In this document: piece by piece, positions 31,148-41,300 of the stretch
Layout: each line of letters begins with the position of its first letter
Position numbering within the stretch: position 1 is the first letter of the stretch
Assembly: GCA_030272585.1 (NCBI GenBank)
Contig: BSYQ01000002.1
Span: 2,604,001 to 2,668,000 of the forward strand
Length of the DNA stretch: 64,000 nucleotides
DNA from: Bryopsis sp. KO-2023
Lineage: Eukaryota > Chlorophyta > Ulvophyceae > Bryopsidales > Bryopsidaceae
Direction of reading: 5' to 3'
Position numbers and translations under genes: made by a program
Notes under the pieces: generated by a model
Seen by the model: the letters and a program-made list of their open reading frames with translations, nothing else
Told to the model about the DNA's origin: nothing
Databases searched by the model: none

Positions 31148-32913
31148 GCCTTTCTCGCCTCCGCCAGCTTAGGACACGAATCAACCATGTGTCCCTGCGT
31201 TTTGCAAAAGAAACAGCGAACTCCAGCCAATCCTCGACCTCCACGACCTCGGTTTCCACGACCTCGAGTAGAACTCCAACCTTGAGCTTGAGCGGCTCCC
31301 ACACTATTTCTCTGACGTCCACCAGTAAATCGTCCACCGCCAGAAAAACGTCCAGATCCACGCCCACGCCAGAAAGTGCGGCCGCGAGCTGCTCCTCTTA
31401 TGCTTCCCAATCTTTCTGCCACTAATACAGCTTCTTCGAAACTGTCAGGCGCCCAGCACATCACTTGCGCCTTGATCGAGTAGTCCAAGCCTTCCAAAAA
31501 GAGGCTGTGTTTTTCGTCGTGCGCCATTTCAGGAACGCGAAAAGCGAGCGTCCTGAACTCGCGTACGTATTGGCTCACCGTGCCCACTTGCCTCAAACTC
31601 CTTAGCTTCTTTCGATTAGTTTCCTGTAGGGTCCTTGGTTCGAACAGGGAAACTAATTCTTGGGTGAATTCCTTCCACGAGCGTGGCGCTGACCTCTGCT
31701 CTTGTATCACAGCGAGCTCGAGGGAATTGAGCCAGGCTTGTGCCGACCCCGTCGTGTTGATCTCGAAATAGCCTTGCCACTCCTCTTCATCGTAGTCCAT
31801 TACTTGGAGGTATCGTCGCATAGCGACGACCCATTCTGTCGCCGACCTTCCGTCGTCGCCAGAAAACGCTTTCGGCAGATCTATTTTCGGCCGACGTTTT
31901 TTCCGCTCGTCGTTGTTTCGACGTCCACCGCCATTATTATTTCCGCCTGGGTTAGGATCTCCTGGGTTTCCATCAGGTCCTCCGTTAGGCCCTCCGTTCG
32001 GCCCTCCGTTTGGTCCTCCATTCGGCCCTCCATTCGGTCCTCCGTTCGACCGCAAACCATTTCCCTGCAATAATGTTTGCAGCATCGTTCGTCGCTCCGG
32101 TTGAGTCAGCCGTCCAGAACTCGACGCAACCGGAACGAAGTTTGGTCCGCTTGTTGCCTGCTGTGGTGGAGAAGGTGATTGGAGAGGTGGTGCCGTTGGT
32201 TGTGCACCAGGAAAAGGATCTGGTGGTAAAGGAGGTTGTCCTGGTAAGGGAAAATCACTTGGCTGTGGCGCCGACGTTCCTTCGTCAGCAGCGCGAACAG
32301 GTTGTTGCACCTGCGTTTGTGTTTGAACCATAAAAAGTTCGATTTCCTTCTGAGCGGCAGCGACAGCTGTCTCGTAGACTTGTCGTCGAAGGAAGTCGTC
32401 AAGATATTTCGACTGTGCTTTTTCAAACTCGACTTGGTCGATCCTGTTTCCCTGTAGCTCGTTATAGAGCCACTGCAGTTTTTCGCCGACGTGCTTGCTT
32501 TCTTCCTTCACTTTCTCGTCTGTAACCGCCGCCAGTCCAGCGACGTGATGTTCGAGGCTTGCGACGCAGCTGTTAAGCCCTGCGTTTGTTTCGTGTTCCC
32601 AGCGTCGAAGTCGCTCTTCTATTTCGGTGGTATCCGACTGGTGGATATTATAAACCACTGCCTGCTGTCGATTATCAGTCAGGTTCTGCTGCACATTCTG
32701 CTGCTGTCGATTATCAGTCAGGTTGTGCTGATAATTTTGTTGGTGCTGTTGCTGAAAGCGCTGAAAGTTTGCCTGCACGTGCTCCTGCGCGTGTCGCCCC
32801 ATGTCCTCGTCATACTGGGCGACCCCCCTTTCGTCGACGTGATAGGGAACGACTGCCCCTTCGTCGTCAACGAGTTCGTGCTCCATTCGTCTCCGACGTC
32901 CGCCGACGTCCAA
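31135..32913 (-). CDS. gag: Gag polyprotein of the Ty3 element
   Basis: 592 residues. The N-terminal third is Gln/Asn-rich, followed by a Pro-rich region and six tandem NGGP repeats (about residues 290-320). The capsid-like retrotransposon gag domain spans roughly 340-500 (AFSGDDGRSATEWVVAMRRY, TQELVSLFEP, EFRTLAFRVPE). An Arg/Gly-rich stretch leads to one zinc knuckle, CFFCKTQGHMVDSC (C-x2-C-x4-H-x4-C), just before the end. It forms the virus-like particle and binds the RNA. The stop lies inside the frameshift signal. Confidence 0.95.
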   Translation of the reverse strand: MDVGGRRRRMEHELVDDEGAVVPYHVDERGVAQYDEDMGRHAQEHVQANFQRFQQQHQQNYQHNLTDNRQQQNVQQNLTDNRQQAVVYNIHQSDTTEIEERLRRWEHETNAGLNSCVASLEHHVAGLAAVTDEKVKEESKHVGEKLQWLYNELQGNRIDQVEFEKAQSKYLDDFLRRQVYETAVAAAQKEIELFMVQTQTQVQQPVRAADEGTSAPQPSDFPLPGQPPLPPDPFPGAQPTAPPLQSPSPPQQATSGPNFVPVASSSGRLTQPERRTMLQTLLQGNGLRSNGGPNGGPNGGPNGGPNGGPNGGPDGNPGDPNPGGNNNGGGRRNNDERKKRRPKIDLPKAFSGDDGRSATEWVVAMRRYLQVMDYDEEEWQGYFEINTTGSAQAWLNSLELAVIQEQRSAPRSWKEFTQELVSLFEPRTLQETNRKKLRSLRQVGTVSQYVREFRTLAFRVPEMAHDEKHSLFLEGLDYSIKAQVMCWAPDSFEEAVLVAERLGSIRGAARGRTFWRGRGSGRFSGGGRFTGGRQRNSVGAAQAQGWSSTRGRGNRGRGGRGLAGVRCFFCKTQGHMVDSCPKLAEARKALKA

Positions 32914-33016
32914 AAGTGTGACCAGTCCGACTGTTCTTCCTTTCCACCGCCAGGTTCACCGTCGACCAGCCTACAGCGTCGTTTCCCTCGTCGCTAGGCT
33001 TGTAAGTCGATTACCC

Positions 33017-33028
33017 GCTCCGAAACCA
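33017..33028 (-). other. Primer-binding site of the Ty3 element
   Basis: TGGTTTCGGAGC on the minus strand, one base from the 5' LTR end; identical to the site at 1987-1998. Probably primed by initiator tRNA-Met. Confidence 0.8.
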
Positions 33029-33029
33029 A

Positions 33030-33262
33030 TGTAACGAACCCGCGAGGCCTTAGGAAAAACCTCGGTCGACACTTTTGAGGTGACTTGAAAGAGTGATTAC
33101 AAAAAAGAGTTAACGTCCGTTTTATATCGTGGCCTAGAGTGCTCCGCCGACAAGGTGAATAACCTTGGGCGGTGTGGTCGAGGGTTCGATTCCCCCGGAG
33201 CACATGTGTGTGTGTTGAGTGTTTTAACCCCTAACGCTAGAGGGGTAAGAGGAAGCGTTTCA
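33030..33262 (-). repeat. 5' LTR of the Ty3 element
   Basis: 233 bp, near-identical to the 3' LTR. Contains the promoter TATAAAA (minus strand, 33120-33126) that would drive the genomic RNA. Confidence 0.95.
33139..33203 (+). other. tRNA-like fold with perfect B box inside the 5' LTR
   Basis: Same 65-base structure as at 26611-26675. It is antisense to the element and lies upstream of the TATA box relative to element transcription. Confidence 0.6.
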
Positions 33263-33267
33263 GACTG

Positions 33268-33663
33268 TCAAAACGACAAAAATTGAGCGGTCTCTCTAGA
33301 TGCGTACCAGTGGTGAATCCTGTGCTTCGCTCTGAGGCAATGTCCTCCCACCAAGTCAGGCGGCCAGTGATCACTTCTCGGTTCCCCCCTGGTGCTTTGC
33401 TCGACACTCCACCCATTCCGCCATAAACTCTTCAGAGAAGGCGCCAAAACGGACCCACCCCTTGGGATGGATGCACCATCAAAGCTCAGCACTGGACCAA
33501 CGACACACATCTTCGATCCACGCTCGATAGTGCCCGCTTCGGTAATAAGCAGGCGCTACCCTGCTCGACGTTCTATTGTACCTGCTGAATGTATGCCATT
33601 TTTGTGTTCTGGGTTGGATTTCGAGTGCTGGCGACAGAACCAAATGTCACTTCTGTAAAGCTT
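33268..33663. other. No gene seen
   Basis: Unique-looking intergenic sequence between the LTR and a small inverted-repeat element; no domain in the short frames. Confidence 0.4.
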
Positions 33664-33820
33664 CGTGGTGGAGAACAAGGTGCACAGGGTGGGAAGTAAT
33701 TACAATAAAAAAAACATATAGATCACCACGCTGGGGGCACCTGGGGCCCTTGATGAAAGAAAACCACACGCACTGATGGAGCTTCCACGTTTCACTCTGT
33801 GCACCTAGTTCTCCACCACG
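33664..33820. mobile_element. MITE-like inverted-repeat element
   Basis: The left end CGTGGTGGAGAACAAGGTGC and the right end (reverse complement CGTGGTGGAGAACTAGGTGC) match at 19 of 20 bases, and the match extends to about 28 with three differences. The 157-bp unit has no coding capacity. A clear target duplication was not found. Confidence 0.55.
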
Positions 33821-33927
33821 CAGAGTGTGCTCGAGCCTTGCAGAACTGACAAAAAGGTCGATCGATCAACCGATAGTCAATTACTACATAAAAAAGGGAC
33901 CACTCTTTGTCAAGAGTAGGGAATCAA

Positions 33928-34251
33928 TCAATCAATATTACATGCGTAGAAGCAAAAAACAAAAAATAAATCACCGTATCGTAAATGAATATGACGAAAA
34001 CGCGGACACACAAAAAGATGATGAAATTCATCCTCAAGGACCCCCAAGCTGCAAAAAACGCATAGCTGTTGATCTAGAGGATATCGATGATCATTTCCTC
34101 CATATACACGTAAATCGTAAAATCCAACCCGATACCTCGTATAAAATAAGCGCAATTGGCTATCCGAAATCTGCAACCCCTTACTTCTCAACAAACATGG
34201 ATTTATTAAGACATAAAAACAAATCACCCTGACAGAAGCCCGTTCCAACAT
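33928..34251 (-). pseudogene. LINE C-terminal zinc-finger fragment
   Basis: The frame contains LRLFYTRYRVGFYDL, LCVFC and LEDEFHHLFVCPRF, the same arrangement as the LINE fragment at 15817-16314 (RICRLC, EDERHFLFECP). It is shorter and more divergent, from a different copy or family. No RT domain nearby. Confidence 0.55.
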
Positions 34252-34399
34252 ATCAACCCATATAGCGAGTAGGGAATCGCTACGTAAACACAGTTGGACG
34301 TGTATGCTAGTTCACTGAGCATGCTTAAGCATCGTCTCTGCGTGGAATTAAAATCCTTTCAACCATTGATCAAGGTGACCACTTGTTAAATTCTATGAA

Positions 34400-35527
34400 T
34401 CATACAAGATCAACCGAAAAGTCCCACACAAGCACTTCCCCATTTTTCCTCGCGACCGTTAGCCTCTCGCTCGTCAAAAACAATGCTGCAATGGAGGCAC
34501 CGACATGAAAGGTTTGGACACAACGATCCTCGGTGATATCCCATAACTCCACATCTCCCTGTGCTCTTTCTCGTACAAATCTATCCCCATTCAAACCTAT
34601 CGCAAAAGAAGAACGAAAGTCGTCATTTTTTATCGTTTTCAAGCAAATACCCGTTTCTTGGCTCCATAATCGAACGTTAAAATCCTCGGAACCACTTATG
34701 ATAAGTCTTCCACCCATGTCCACATGACGAACACCTCCCTCATGGCCTTGAATCACCCTCAGAAGAACAAACGATTCCAAGCTCCAAAGATGAAGGGCAC
34801 CGCTCCTCAATCCACATACTAGCAAACTTTCCGCGTTGTTTGAAGCGAGACATAGAATCTCGGAACCCATATTTTCATTTCCCTCATCAAGAGCTGTTTG
34901 GGAAGTCCATTCCTCATTCCCCCACAAACCCAAGCGTCCATCTTCACCACCGATCTCGGAACCCATATTCTCATTTTCCTCATCAAGAACTTTTTGGCAA
35001 GTCCATTCCTCCTTCCCCCACAAACCCAAGTGTCCATCTTCACCACCGATGGCAACGAAGTTTCCAACATCCAGAATAGCATTGACTGAAAATGGAACTG
35101 AAAAAGATTTCTTTTCGAGCAAATGTGGGATTCCCAACACGAATACCTTATCGAAGCTATTACAAACAAGAACAAGCCCACCACAAAGACACACACAAAA
35201 CATCGCCCCCATCATATCCTTCGCGATCAAATTACCAGTCGAGGCGTCCACAAGGACAACCCCTCCAAAACTCCCCAAAGCTATAACATCCCCCTCCATA
35301 GCGAGATCTCTCACCCCTCCCCTCCCAAAATCCTCAATCTGTTTTGGTGCCAACTTGCTGCATCTCCATGCGTTTTCAAGCCTTACTTTTTTTCTGAAAC
35401 AATCTTCTCCGACCACTTCGCTCCAAGACTTTGCCACACACGAACACCTGACCAAAGTTTTAGCTCGAAAGTCGGTGAAGATTTCACCGAGAATGTCCTT
35501 GGGAAGGTTCCACTCAGTTTTTACCAT
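34400..35527 (-). CDS. F-box/WD40-repeat protein with internal tandem duplication
   Basis: Intronless, 375 residues from the Met at 35527, chosen by alignment with the 23.2-kb paralogue. The F-box covers about residues 4-50 (WNLPKDILGEIFTDF, RCSCVAKSWSEVVGE). WD40 blades follow (GALHLWSLESFVLLRVIQGH, GRLIISGSEDFNVRLWSQET, GEVLVWDFSVDLV). A 32-residue unit (GEDGHLGLWGKEEWTCQ and its neighbour GEDGRLGLWGNEEWTSQ) is repeated in tandem, encoded by a 96-bp duplication at 34860-35051. Probably a substrate adaptor of an SCF ligase. An upstream in-frame Met at 35620 would add 31 residues. Confidence 0.8.
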   Translation of the reverse strand: MVKTEWNLPKDILGEIFTDFRAKTLVRCSCVAKSWSEVVGEDCFRKKVRLENAWRCSKLAPKQIEDFGRGGVRDLAMEGDVIALGSFGGVVLVDASTGNLIAKDMMGAMFCVCLCGGLVLVCNSFDKVFVLGIPHLLEKKSFSVPFSVNAILDVGNFVAIGGEDGHLGLWGKEEWTCQKVLDEENENMGSEIGGEDGRLGLWGNEEWTSQTALDEGNENMGSEILCLASNNAESLLVCGLRSGALHLWSLESFVLLRVIQGHEGGVRHVDMGGRLIISGSEDFNVRLWSQETGICLKTIKNDDFRSSFAIGLNGDRFVRERAQGDVELWDITEDRCVQTFHVGASIAALFLTSERLTVARKNGEVLVWDFSVDLV

Positions 35528-37850
35528 TCCTGGAGAGAACACATTCACTGTTTGTCTTAGGGACCTGTTCAGGGGTGTGATCGAACATTGAAGGGCCGAC
35601 AAAAACTTCACAAACAACACCCCAGGCCGAAGCCATCGAGCAAGGGGTCGCCTTCACTCAAATGAACAAAAACAAGAATCGAACAATCACAGAAAGATCG
35701 AAAATTTTTCTAACGATGATTAGTTTTTCTGGCAAGTTGGCAACACAATCCGCACCAGAAACCAGAAACAAATCAGCGAAACGAAACAGAAGGGATGAGT
35801 ATAATAAAAAAGATCTTTTCTTGAGCTGTTCGGGCTGTAGCCTGAGCGCGCGTCACACAGATTTATTCCCACAACCCAAACAAAGGAGAATATTCGCTCA
35901 GCCTCACTGGACAGGTCGACGGACGCCCTCGAAAACGGCCAGCTGCTATTTTCTTTCTGTGTCCAAAAAAAGCGCGGAAAGTGCTCAAAGGCGGCGCTCG
36001 ACAGAAAAGGAGTTTTTGGAATTTCTCCCTGGCATGTGAACTGCTCGCAAGATCTGCGGCTGCGCTTGCCACCTTGAGCGCTCTTTTTTAAGGAAATGCG
36101 AAGCACAGCTGACACCCCTCGACCGACGTTGGAAAAGAGGTTCTGATGGGATGTGCAGGAGGTTTTCCCCTTCACGTTGTTTTTAAGACAAAATAAAAAT
36201 GTTTGTTTGTTTGTTTGTTTGTTTTGTTTTTAAGATGATGATGATGAGTGGCAATGGCCTCCTGTCTTCGCAGTGATCAGAAATCTCTGGGGTAATCCAG
36301 GGAAGGGTGTCTCTGGTTCACCGTGTGGGGTCCAGAAGTGGCGGCCAAGCTCCAGAGCCACCACGGCGCAGGCGACTGCAATGGTTGGGGGTTCTCTTTG
36401 GTATGGCATGTTTTGCAAGTTTTTTGGTTTCGGTGCTAAGTTCACTTCTTTGAACCGCAAGACTAAAATTGGACAAGAGCCGATAAGAGCTGGGAGGAGT
36501 CTTCAGGAGGGAACTGCTAAAGGTGGTGTGCAGGTTCTTTCATTCCTTGCGACGAAGAAACCGAGCTGGAGTTGAATGAGCTGCTTGGATGACAGTTTTA
36601 TTGCTCTATGGTTACAGTTGATTCGTAGTTTGTGGGGGTCTCTCAAAATATATGCATCCAGGGCGAGAAGCATCATTTCCACAATAGGCCGGGTGGCATT
36701 GAATCCTCTAACAGCTTAACGACGCTTCCTGAAGAGTTTTCTTACTGAGTTCTCCTTCGGAATTACTCTTTCAAAGGAGCTTTCTCTTTTTGTGTGTTTT
36801 AAGAACGCTTTTAGGTGATTTTTGGGTTTTCTTTAACTTTTTCAGCTTGTTAATTGATTGTTTTCATTTTGTGATAATCCTCCCCTCACCCAAAAAAAAA
36901 AAGAAAACAAGAAATTCACAACAGACTCCACCCAATTCTTACCTGCCCTTATTCAAACCCATGTTTTCCTCAACCACTCAGCCCACAGCTGGGCTGAAAG
37001 AAAGGCAAGGGAACGCATTTCTAAAAACAAAAAAGAAGAAATTTGGTAGCTTGTTGTTTTCTCCAATCTGCAAAGTGCTCCCAGGAGAGGCCTTGTCACA
37101 AAAATATGTACCTGGGGTGCATCATATCCATTTGTGCTTTTTCAGTTTCGAAAAAAAAAAGTGTTTCAATGCCTATGGGGAGGGGAGGGAAAAAGAAAGT
37201 TGTCAATCAGTGGCCGAGGGTGTGTAAACCCCCAAAACAAGCAAAACAGAACTAGAGGTCGCCCACAGGCACTTCATGTGTCGCTCCGTTGCTTCTCCAT
37301 TTGTTCTTGTTTGAAATGTTCCGGACCTTCCAGCCTCACGAACCCTCCCCGTGGGAGAACGAACGACGTCGACCTTTTTGCAACTTTTTTTCTCGGAGTG
37401 TGTATGGGGGAAGGTATCACCGAGGTCGGCGCTCACCTGTGGCGCGCAGCGTCGAGTGAGCAAACGCAAGCTTTCTTGCCCAGGTGACGCAGGCTTTTTT
37501 GCGATGGTCAACCTGCGTTGGTTTCGTCTAACTCAACCCTGAACCGGATCGGTAGGTCACAAAGGACCCGAGAATGATCATCGACGAAATCCAGGTGTAC
37601 CGTTTGAATATCCAAGGAAGAGAATCCTTGCATGTCTGACCCATCAGCAGGGCGGTACGCAGTGTACCGCCCAACCTTCAACCAACTTGACCAACCTGCA
37701 CGCCGTCACGTGTATTTGGTGGTCACTTGGAAAACTCGTAGGAGAACCGACCTTGCAGAACAGGAAAAGGATATACTTGCTCGCGTCTGAACCAAGACTT
37801 CTCGGTGGCCGTCCTGTCGAGTAACCGAACACGCACGCGAAAAGGAAAAG
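35528..37850. other. Intergenic; one possible minus-strand exon
   Basis: A minus-strand open block near 36230-36460 (EPPTIAVACAVVALELGRHF) faintly recalls a cyclin-box helix, but no other exon was chained, so I do not call it a gene. A TTTG microsatellite lies at about 36198-36230. From 36790 on, the DNA is part of the duplicated block shared with 53030 onwards. Confidence 0.25.
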
Positions 37851-39400
37851 ATGGAACCGGTGGGTCTCTCGGTGTTCTTCCTTTTATCGCTCACCCTTAC
37901 CGGGGTTTTGAGGATTTCTTTTCCTCTTTGGGGTCGGTGCTGGCTTACGGTTGGTGCAGTGCTCGGTTCTCACTTGCGCCCCCTGGCGAGTCGGCAGCAC
38001 CAATTTTTTATGCCAATGTCGGCGGGGCCGTTTTCTCTCTTTCAATTTCTTTCGAAATGCCTTTTCGATGCCTCTTCTTTTTCTTGCTTCCTTGAAGCTT
38101 CGCTGTCGCTGGTACCTTAAGTGAATGTTGGCAAGGCAAGGCAAGCATGCATGTTTATTTGCTTCGGACCACTTTTTAGGCGACCCAAAGCTCGCCTGCC
38201 GACAGCGCTGACCTGATTACCTGGGGACGGGTGGACGATTTGGAATCCTTGGAGGAAGAAGGATCTCCCAGAGTCTTACAAAATATCGCTAGTCCCCCAT
38301 CGACCCCCGATTCTTCAGGGTCCTGGGAAGAAAGGCAGAACGTCTGCAGCGCTGGCTCTTTCCTTAACACAGTCCTGGACGATGTGGAGCTATGCGAATC
38401 TGTCACGCTTCCACAAGCGACAACACCCCTCTGGATCCCCAAACTGGACTTTTCCGCACTCCGTGACCAGGGCGTTGTGTCTGTGCAACCCTCCATTCAG
38501 TTGTCGCGGCCCCGCTCCTTCACCAATGATTCTCCTGTTTCGACGCCCTCCTGTGTGCTGAGGGAGGAGAACAAGAAACTCCACGCGCAGCTGGAGGAAA
38601 CCATCGCGAGCAACAGGAGGCTTGGTGAAAGTGTAGAGCTTCTGCGGGTGGGCAAATTTGAGAAACAGGGGGGTGTCTTGGATGAGCTCTGTCTACATCT
38701 CTGTGCTTTTCTTTTTTTCATAAGCAAAACTCTATTGTTCTTGCTCTCCAGAGACAAGTCGAAAAGGCCAACAGTAGATGGGAACAAGCGGAGCGTGCTG
38801 CAATTGCGGCAGTCTTCGAAAACAGGAGGCTGTCATGGCAGCTGGAGGAGGCAAAAAAAACGGAGGTGGAAGAATGTGCAGAAAATGGTCAGTCCATCAT
38901 GGCTGGTGTCGATGCAAGGGGTGGAAACTCGATGGAGAGTTGTCTGGAGGGGCTGGCAGAGCAGAATGTGGCAGAACAAGTGATGAGTGAAAAGAGTAGC
39001 CGCCCTGCCAGCCCATTTCAGCAGGGGTCCGAGGATGCTGGGGCCAGTATGGAGGTCAGACAGGGGGAAGTGAGGGAGGCAAGGGGAGGAAGGTGGGCCA
39101 AAAAGTGGATGGCGGGGGTGGCAGTATGCACTATAGGTGTATCGGTGTATGCTCTCAGAAGGGCAATCTGTATTGCCATTAAACGGTAAGAAAGTTACCG
39201 TTATTTTTTCTATTTGGGCATGGTCTGAAGGAGGGAGAGAGGGGGGGGGGACGGAGCGGGGGTTTTACTTTCTTCTGGTTGGGAAAAAAAAACATTTTCG
39301 AGTTTGGTTTGGGGTAGGTGGGTGAAAAACATCAAGAAAAACGAACAAAAAGTGATTTAGGGGATAGGTGGGGAATCCAGGGTACGTGGGGAAAAGCAAA
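36790..39400. repeat. Segmental duplication, block B
   Basis: Similarity to 53030-55560 runs through non-coding stretches (for example TCACCGAGGTCG and CTCACCTGTGGCGCGC at 37420-37450 and 53690-53730), both start-codon exons, introns and the 3' flank. It therefore duplicates genomic DNA, not a transcript. Confidence 0.65.
37851..39189 (+). CDS. Coiled-coil, apparently tail-anchored protein (SEKSSR family, copy B)
   Basis: Exons 37851-37859, 38180-38647 and 38752-39189 join in phase 0 with GT-AG borders into 304 residues. The first exon encodes only Met-Glu-Pro. Exon 2 gives an acidic N-terminal part (WGRVDDLESLEEEG, DDVELCESV, SPVSTPSCVLREEN) and the start of a coiled coil. Exon 3 continues it (SRWEQAERAAIAAVFENRRL), then SEKSSRPASPFQQGSE, an acidic-basic linker (REARGGRWAKKW), a hydrophobic segment of about 17 residues (MAGVAVCTIGVSVYAL) and the basic end RRAICIAIKR. 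The layout predicts a cytosolic coiled coil anchored by its C-terminus in a membrane. The family is unknown to me. Copies at 18.2 and 54.1 kb are damaged; this one has no defect. Confidence 0.7.
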
Positions 39401-39479
39401 AAAGAAGGGACAATTGGGGGCGCCCTGTCAAAATGAAACAAAAACCAGAAAAAAAAGATAAAGAGAAAAAAAAAGACCG

Positions 39480-41300
39480 ATTGACTTCAGGGTGCAGAAA
39501 AATTTTGAGAAGAAAAAAGGTTGGGTGAAAATGCAAACAAAAAAGAGATTTTGCACATCAACCAATCGAAGCATTGGCAAAGATTTGGCGGGTGACTTGG
39601 TGTCCAAACAAACGGAGGTGGTAAGTTTACTCAGGATTTGTCAGCAAGAAGTGGATACGGCTGTGGAGGATATTTGCACAGAAGCACTTGAACAAAGCAT
39701 CATGGGGAACCCACAGCAAAAGAAGCAAAGAGAGAACTGAACTGATTGAGCTGGAACATACGTTCCAGAAGAAGAGCTCTTCGTGGCTAGAGCAAATCCG
39801 ATCTACGAAAGTCAACCTGACGGTCGAGGGGCCAGCTCCTCGACTCTGAAGTTCAATGGACCTCACAGCGGATTGGAAGTGGGTCCATTTGATCCAAGCT
39901 ACGTTTTCAGAGTTGGATCTAGTACTCTGTTGATTCCAAAGAGAGGTAGCTCCATCACGCAATCATCTGTGAATGAGGGAGGTATGAGAGACAACCTAAG
40001 ACTTCAATTTGGGTTTTTTTTACAAAACTTTTTAAAAACAACCTAAGACGCACACTTACACTCGACACATGAACTTCCTTGTCATGTGCAGAAGGATCCT
40101 AAATGGTGTGTGCCGATCTTTCTTTCTGGGGCCCTGAAGTCGTATATTTATTTGGGTTAGAAGACGTGATTGATTTTCTTGCTCTGTGGATTTTCTCAGG
40201 TGGAAAAGATCGAGATGTGGATGGAGGGGTCAAAAAGGGGCCGACTGGCATTGAAAAAATTCTGATACAAAAAGCAGGCGTGTTTTTTGTCGTGTCGGAG
40301 GTCTTGACCAGACTTCGGGAGGGGGTTACAAACCAGAAACGTTGCAATATGAACTTGCCGTTGCAACACAAACTGCGGATGAAGTACTCGCAGCAGAAAA
40401 TTGCCGCTCCAGGGAGAGATACACACTCTTACCTGATGAAAACGGTCATGAAGTGGAGCAGTCCAAAGGTTTTCAAATTCCGTCGTCTGGAGAGCTGTAT
40501 TTAAATGAACCGAGTATATGTACTCGTGGTTGTTTACCTGTAGCAGGTCAATCATTGTTATCCTGCGTCTTGACTATTGTGTTTGAAAGTAATGATCTTG
40601 GTGATTTAAAAGAAGAAGGAAAGTGTTTGTTTCTTGAATAACGGTTTGGAACGCTACTCCCTTCTCGGATAAAGAACTAGATGAAGCAAAGCTAAGGGAG
40701 GCTACATATATTTTTGTGCGTGTTTCGTAGGAGATATTCACTTCGGAAAGAGGTCCATTGCAATCCTAGGTTTCGGGTTTACACTTCGGAAAGAGGTCCA
40801 TTGCAATCCTAGGTTTCGGGTTTGCGGAAAAGACTTGAGAACTTTGAGAAATCAACAAAATATTCTGAGATTATGTCGACAGAAGAAGCTGTTGACGAGA
40901 AGGATATTCAGGTGAGGGGTGCTTCTACTGGTCCGACGAAATACAAGCAAGCGTTGTAAGCAAATCCTAGATAGGTTTTTTCCATGCAAGCTTTTCCGGG
41001 CCGAGGGGAAGAAGTCTTTTTAGCCTTTTTTAGTCTTTTTTTTGTTGATATTGTTTTCGTTGCACGAATGGCGTGCCTGTGTTGTTCTTGAGTTGGTGAA
41101 AACAAACATCAAAAGCTTGAATATGCGTTTTTGTTGATCCAGGCTGTGGATCTGCAGGAGAAGGCTCATGGAAATGATGAAGAAAAAAGACGAAGAGAGT
41201 CAGAGACTCAAGGCACCTGCTGGAATAGCCACTGGGGAAATTTGCCAAATCCTGTCGATGTCAAACGCATTGAGCTTGCAAACTTCTCCTGATGGTAGTC
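39480..41300 (+). pseudogene. Diverged copy of the 8.6-11.4 kb coiled-coil exons
   Basis: Blocks match the gene at 7599-12024 in the same order. 39900-39990 (GSSITQSSVNEGG) matches 8800-8842 (SSSMGQSSVDGEG). 40200 matches 9018. 40350-40500 is coiled-coil-like (LQYELAVATQTADEVLAAEN). 40735-40915 matches 10906-11037. 41150-41300 (DLQEKAHGNDEEKR, with KAPA-like text) matches 11332-11460. The XMAP215 domain is absent, several exons are interrupted, and a 43-bp tandem duplication sits at 40739-40823. A decayed paralogue is most likely. Confidence 0.5.

Larger units (their letters stand above)
26503..33262 (-). mobile_element. Complete Ty3/gypsy chromodomain-type (chromovirus-like) LTR retrotransposon
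   Basis: The 6,760-bp element is flanked by the 5-bp target duplication GACTG (26498-26502 and 33263-33267). It has two LTRs of 232 and 233 bp that differ by one A in a run, plus further minor differences at most. It has a PBS next to the right LTR and a polypurine tract next to the left one. Gag and pol are both open. The pol order protease, RT, RNase H, integrase, chromodomain defines the chromovirus group of Ty3. Near-identical LTRs and open frames indicate a very recent insertion, so the element may still be active. Confidence 0.95.

Noticed and set aside
31189..32997. Several plus-strand open frames, one with (FGPP)n repeats
   Set aside because: Antisense to gag; the repeats mirror the NGGP repeats of the gag protein.
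36230..36460. Possible cyclin-box exon on the minus strand
   Set aside because: Only one helix-like stretch resembles a cyclin; no flanking exons or further motifs.
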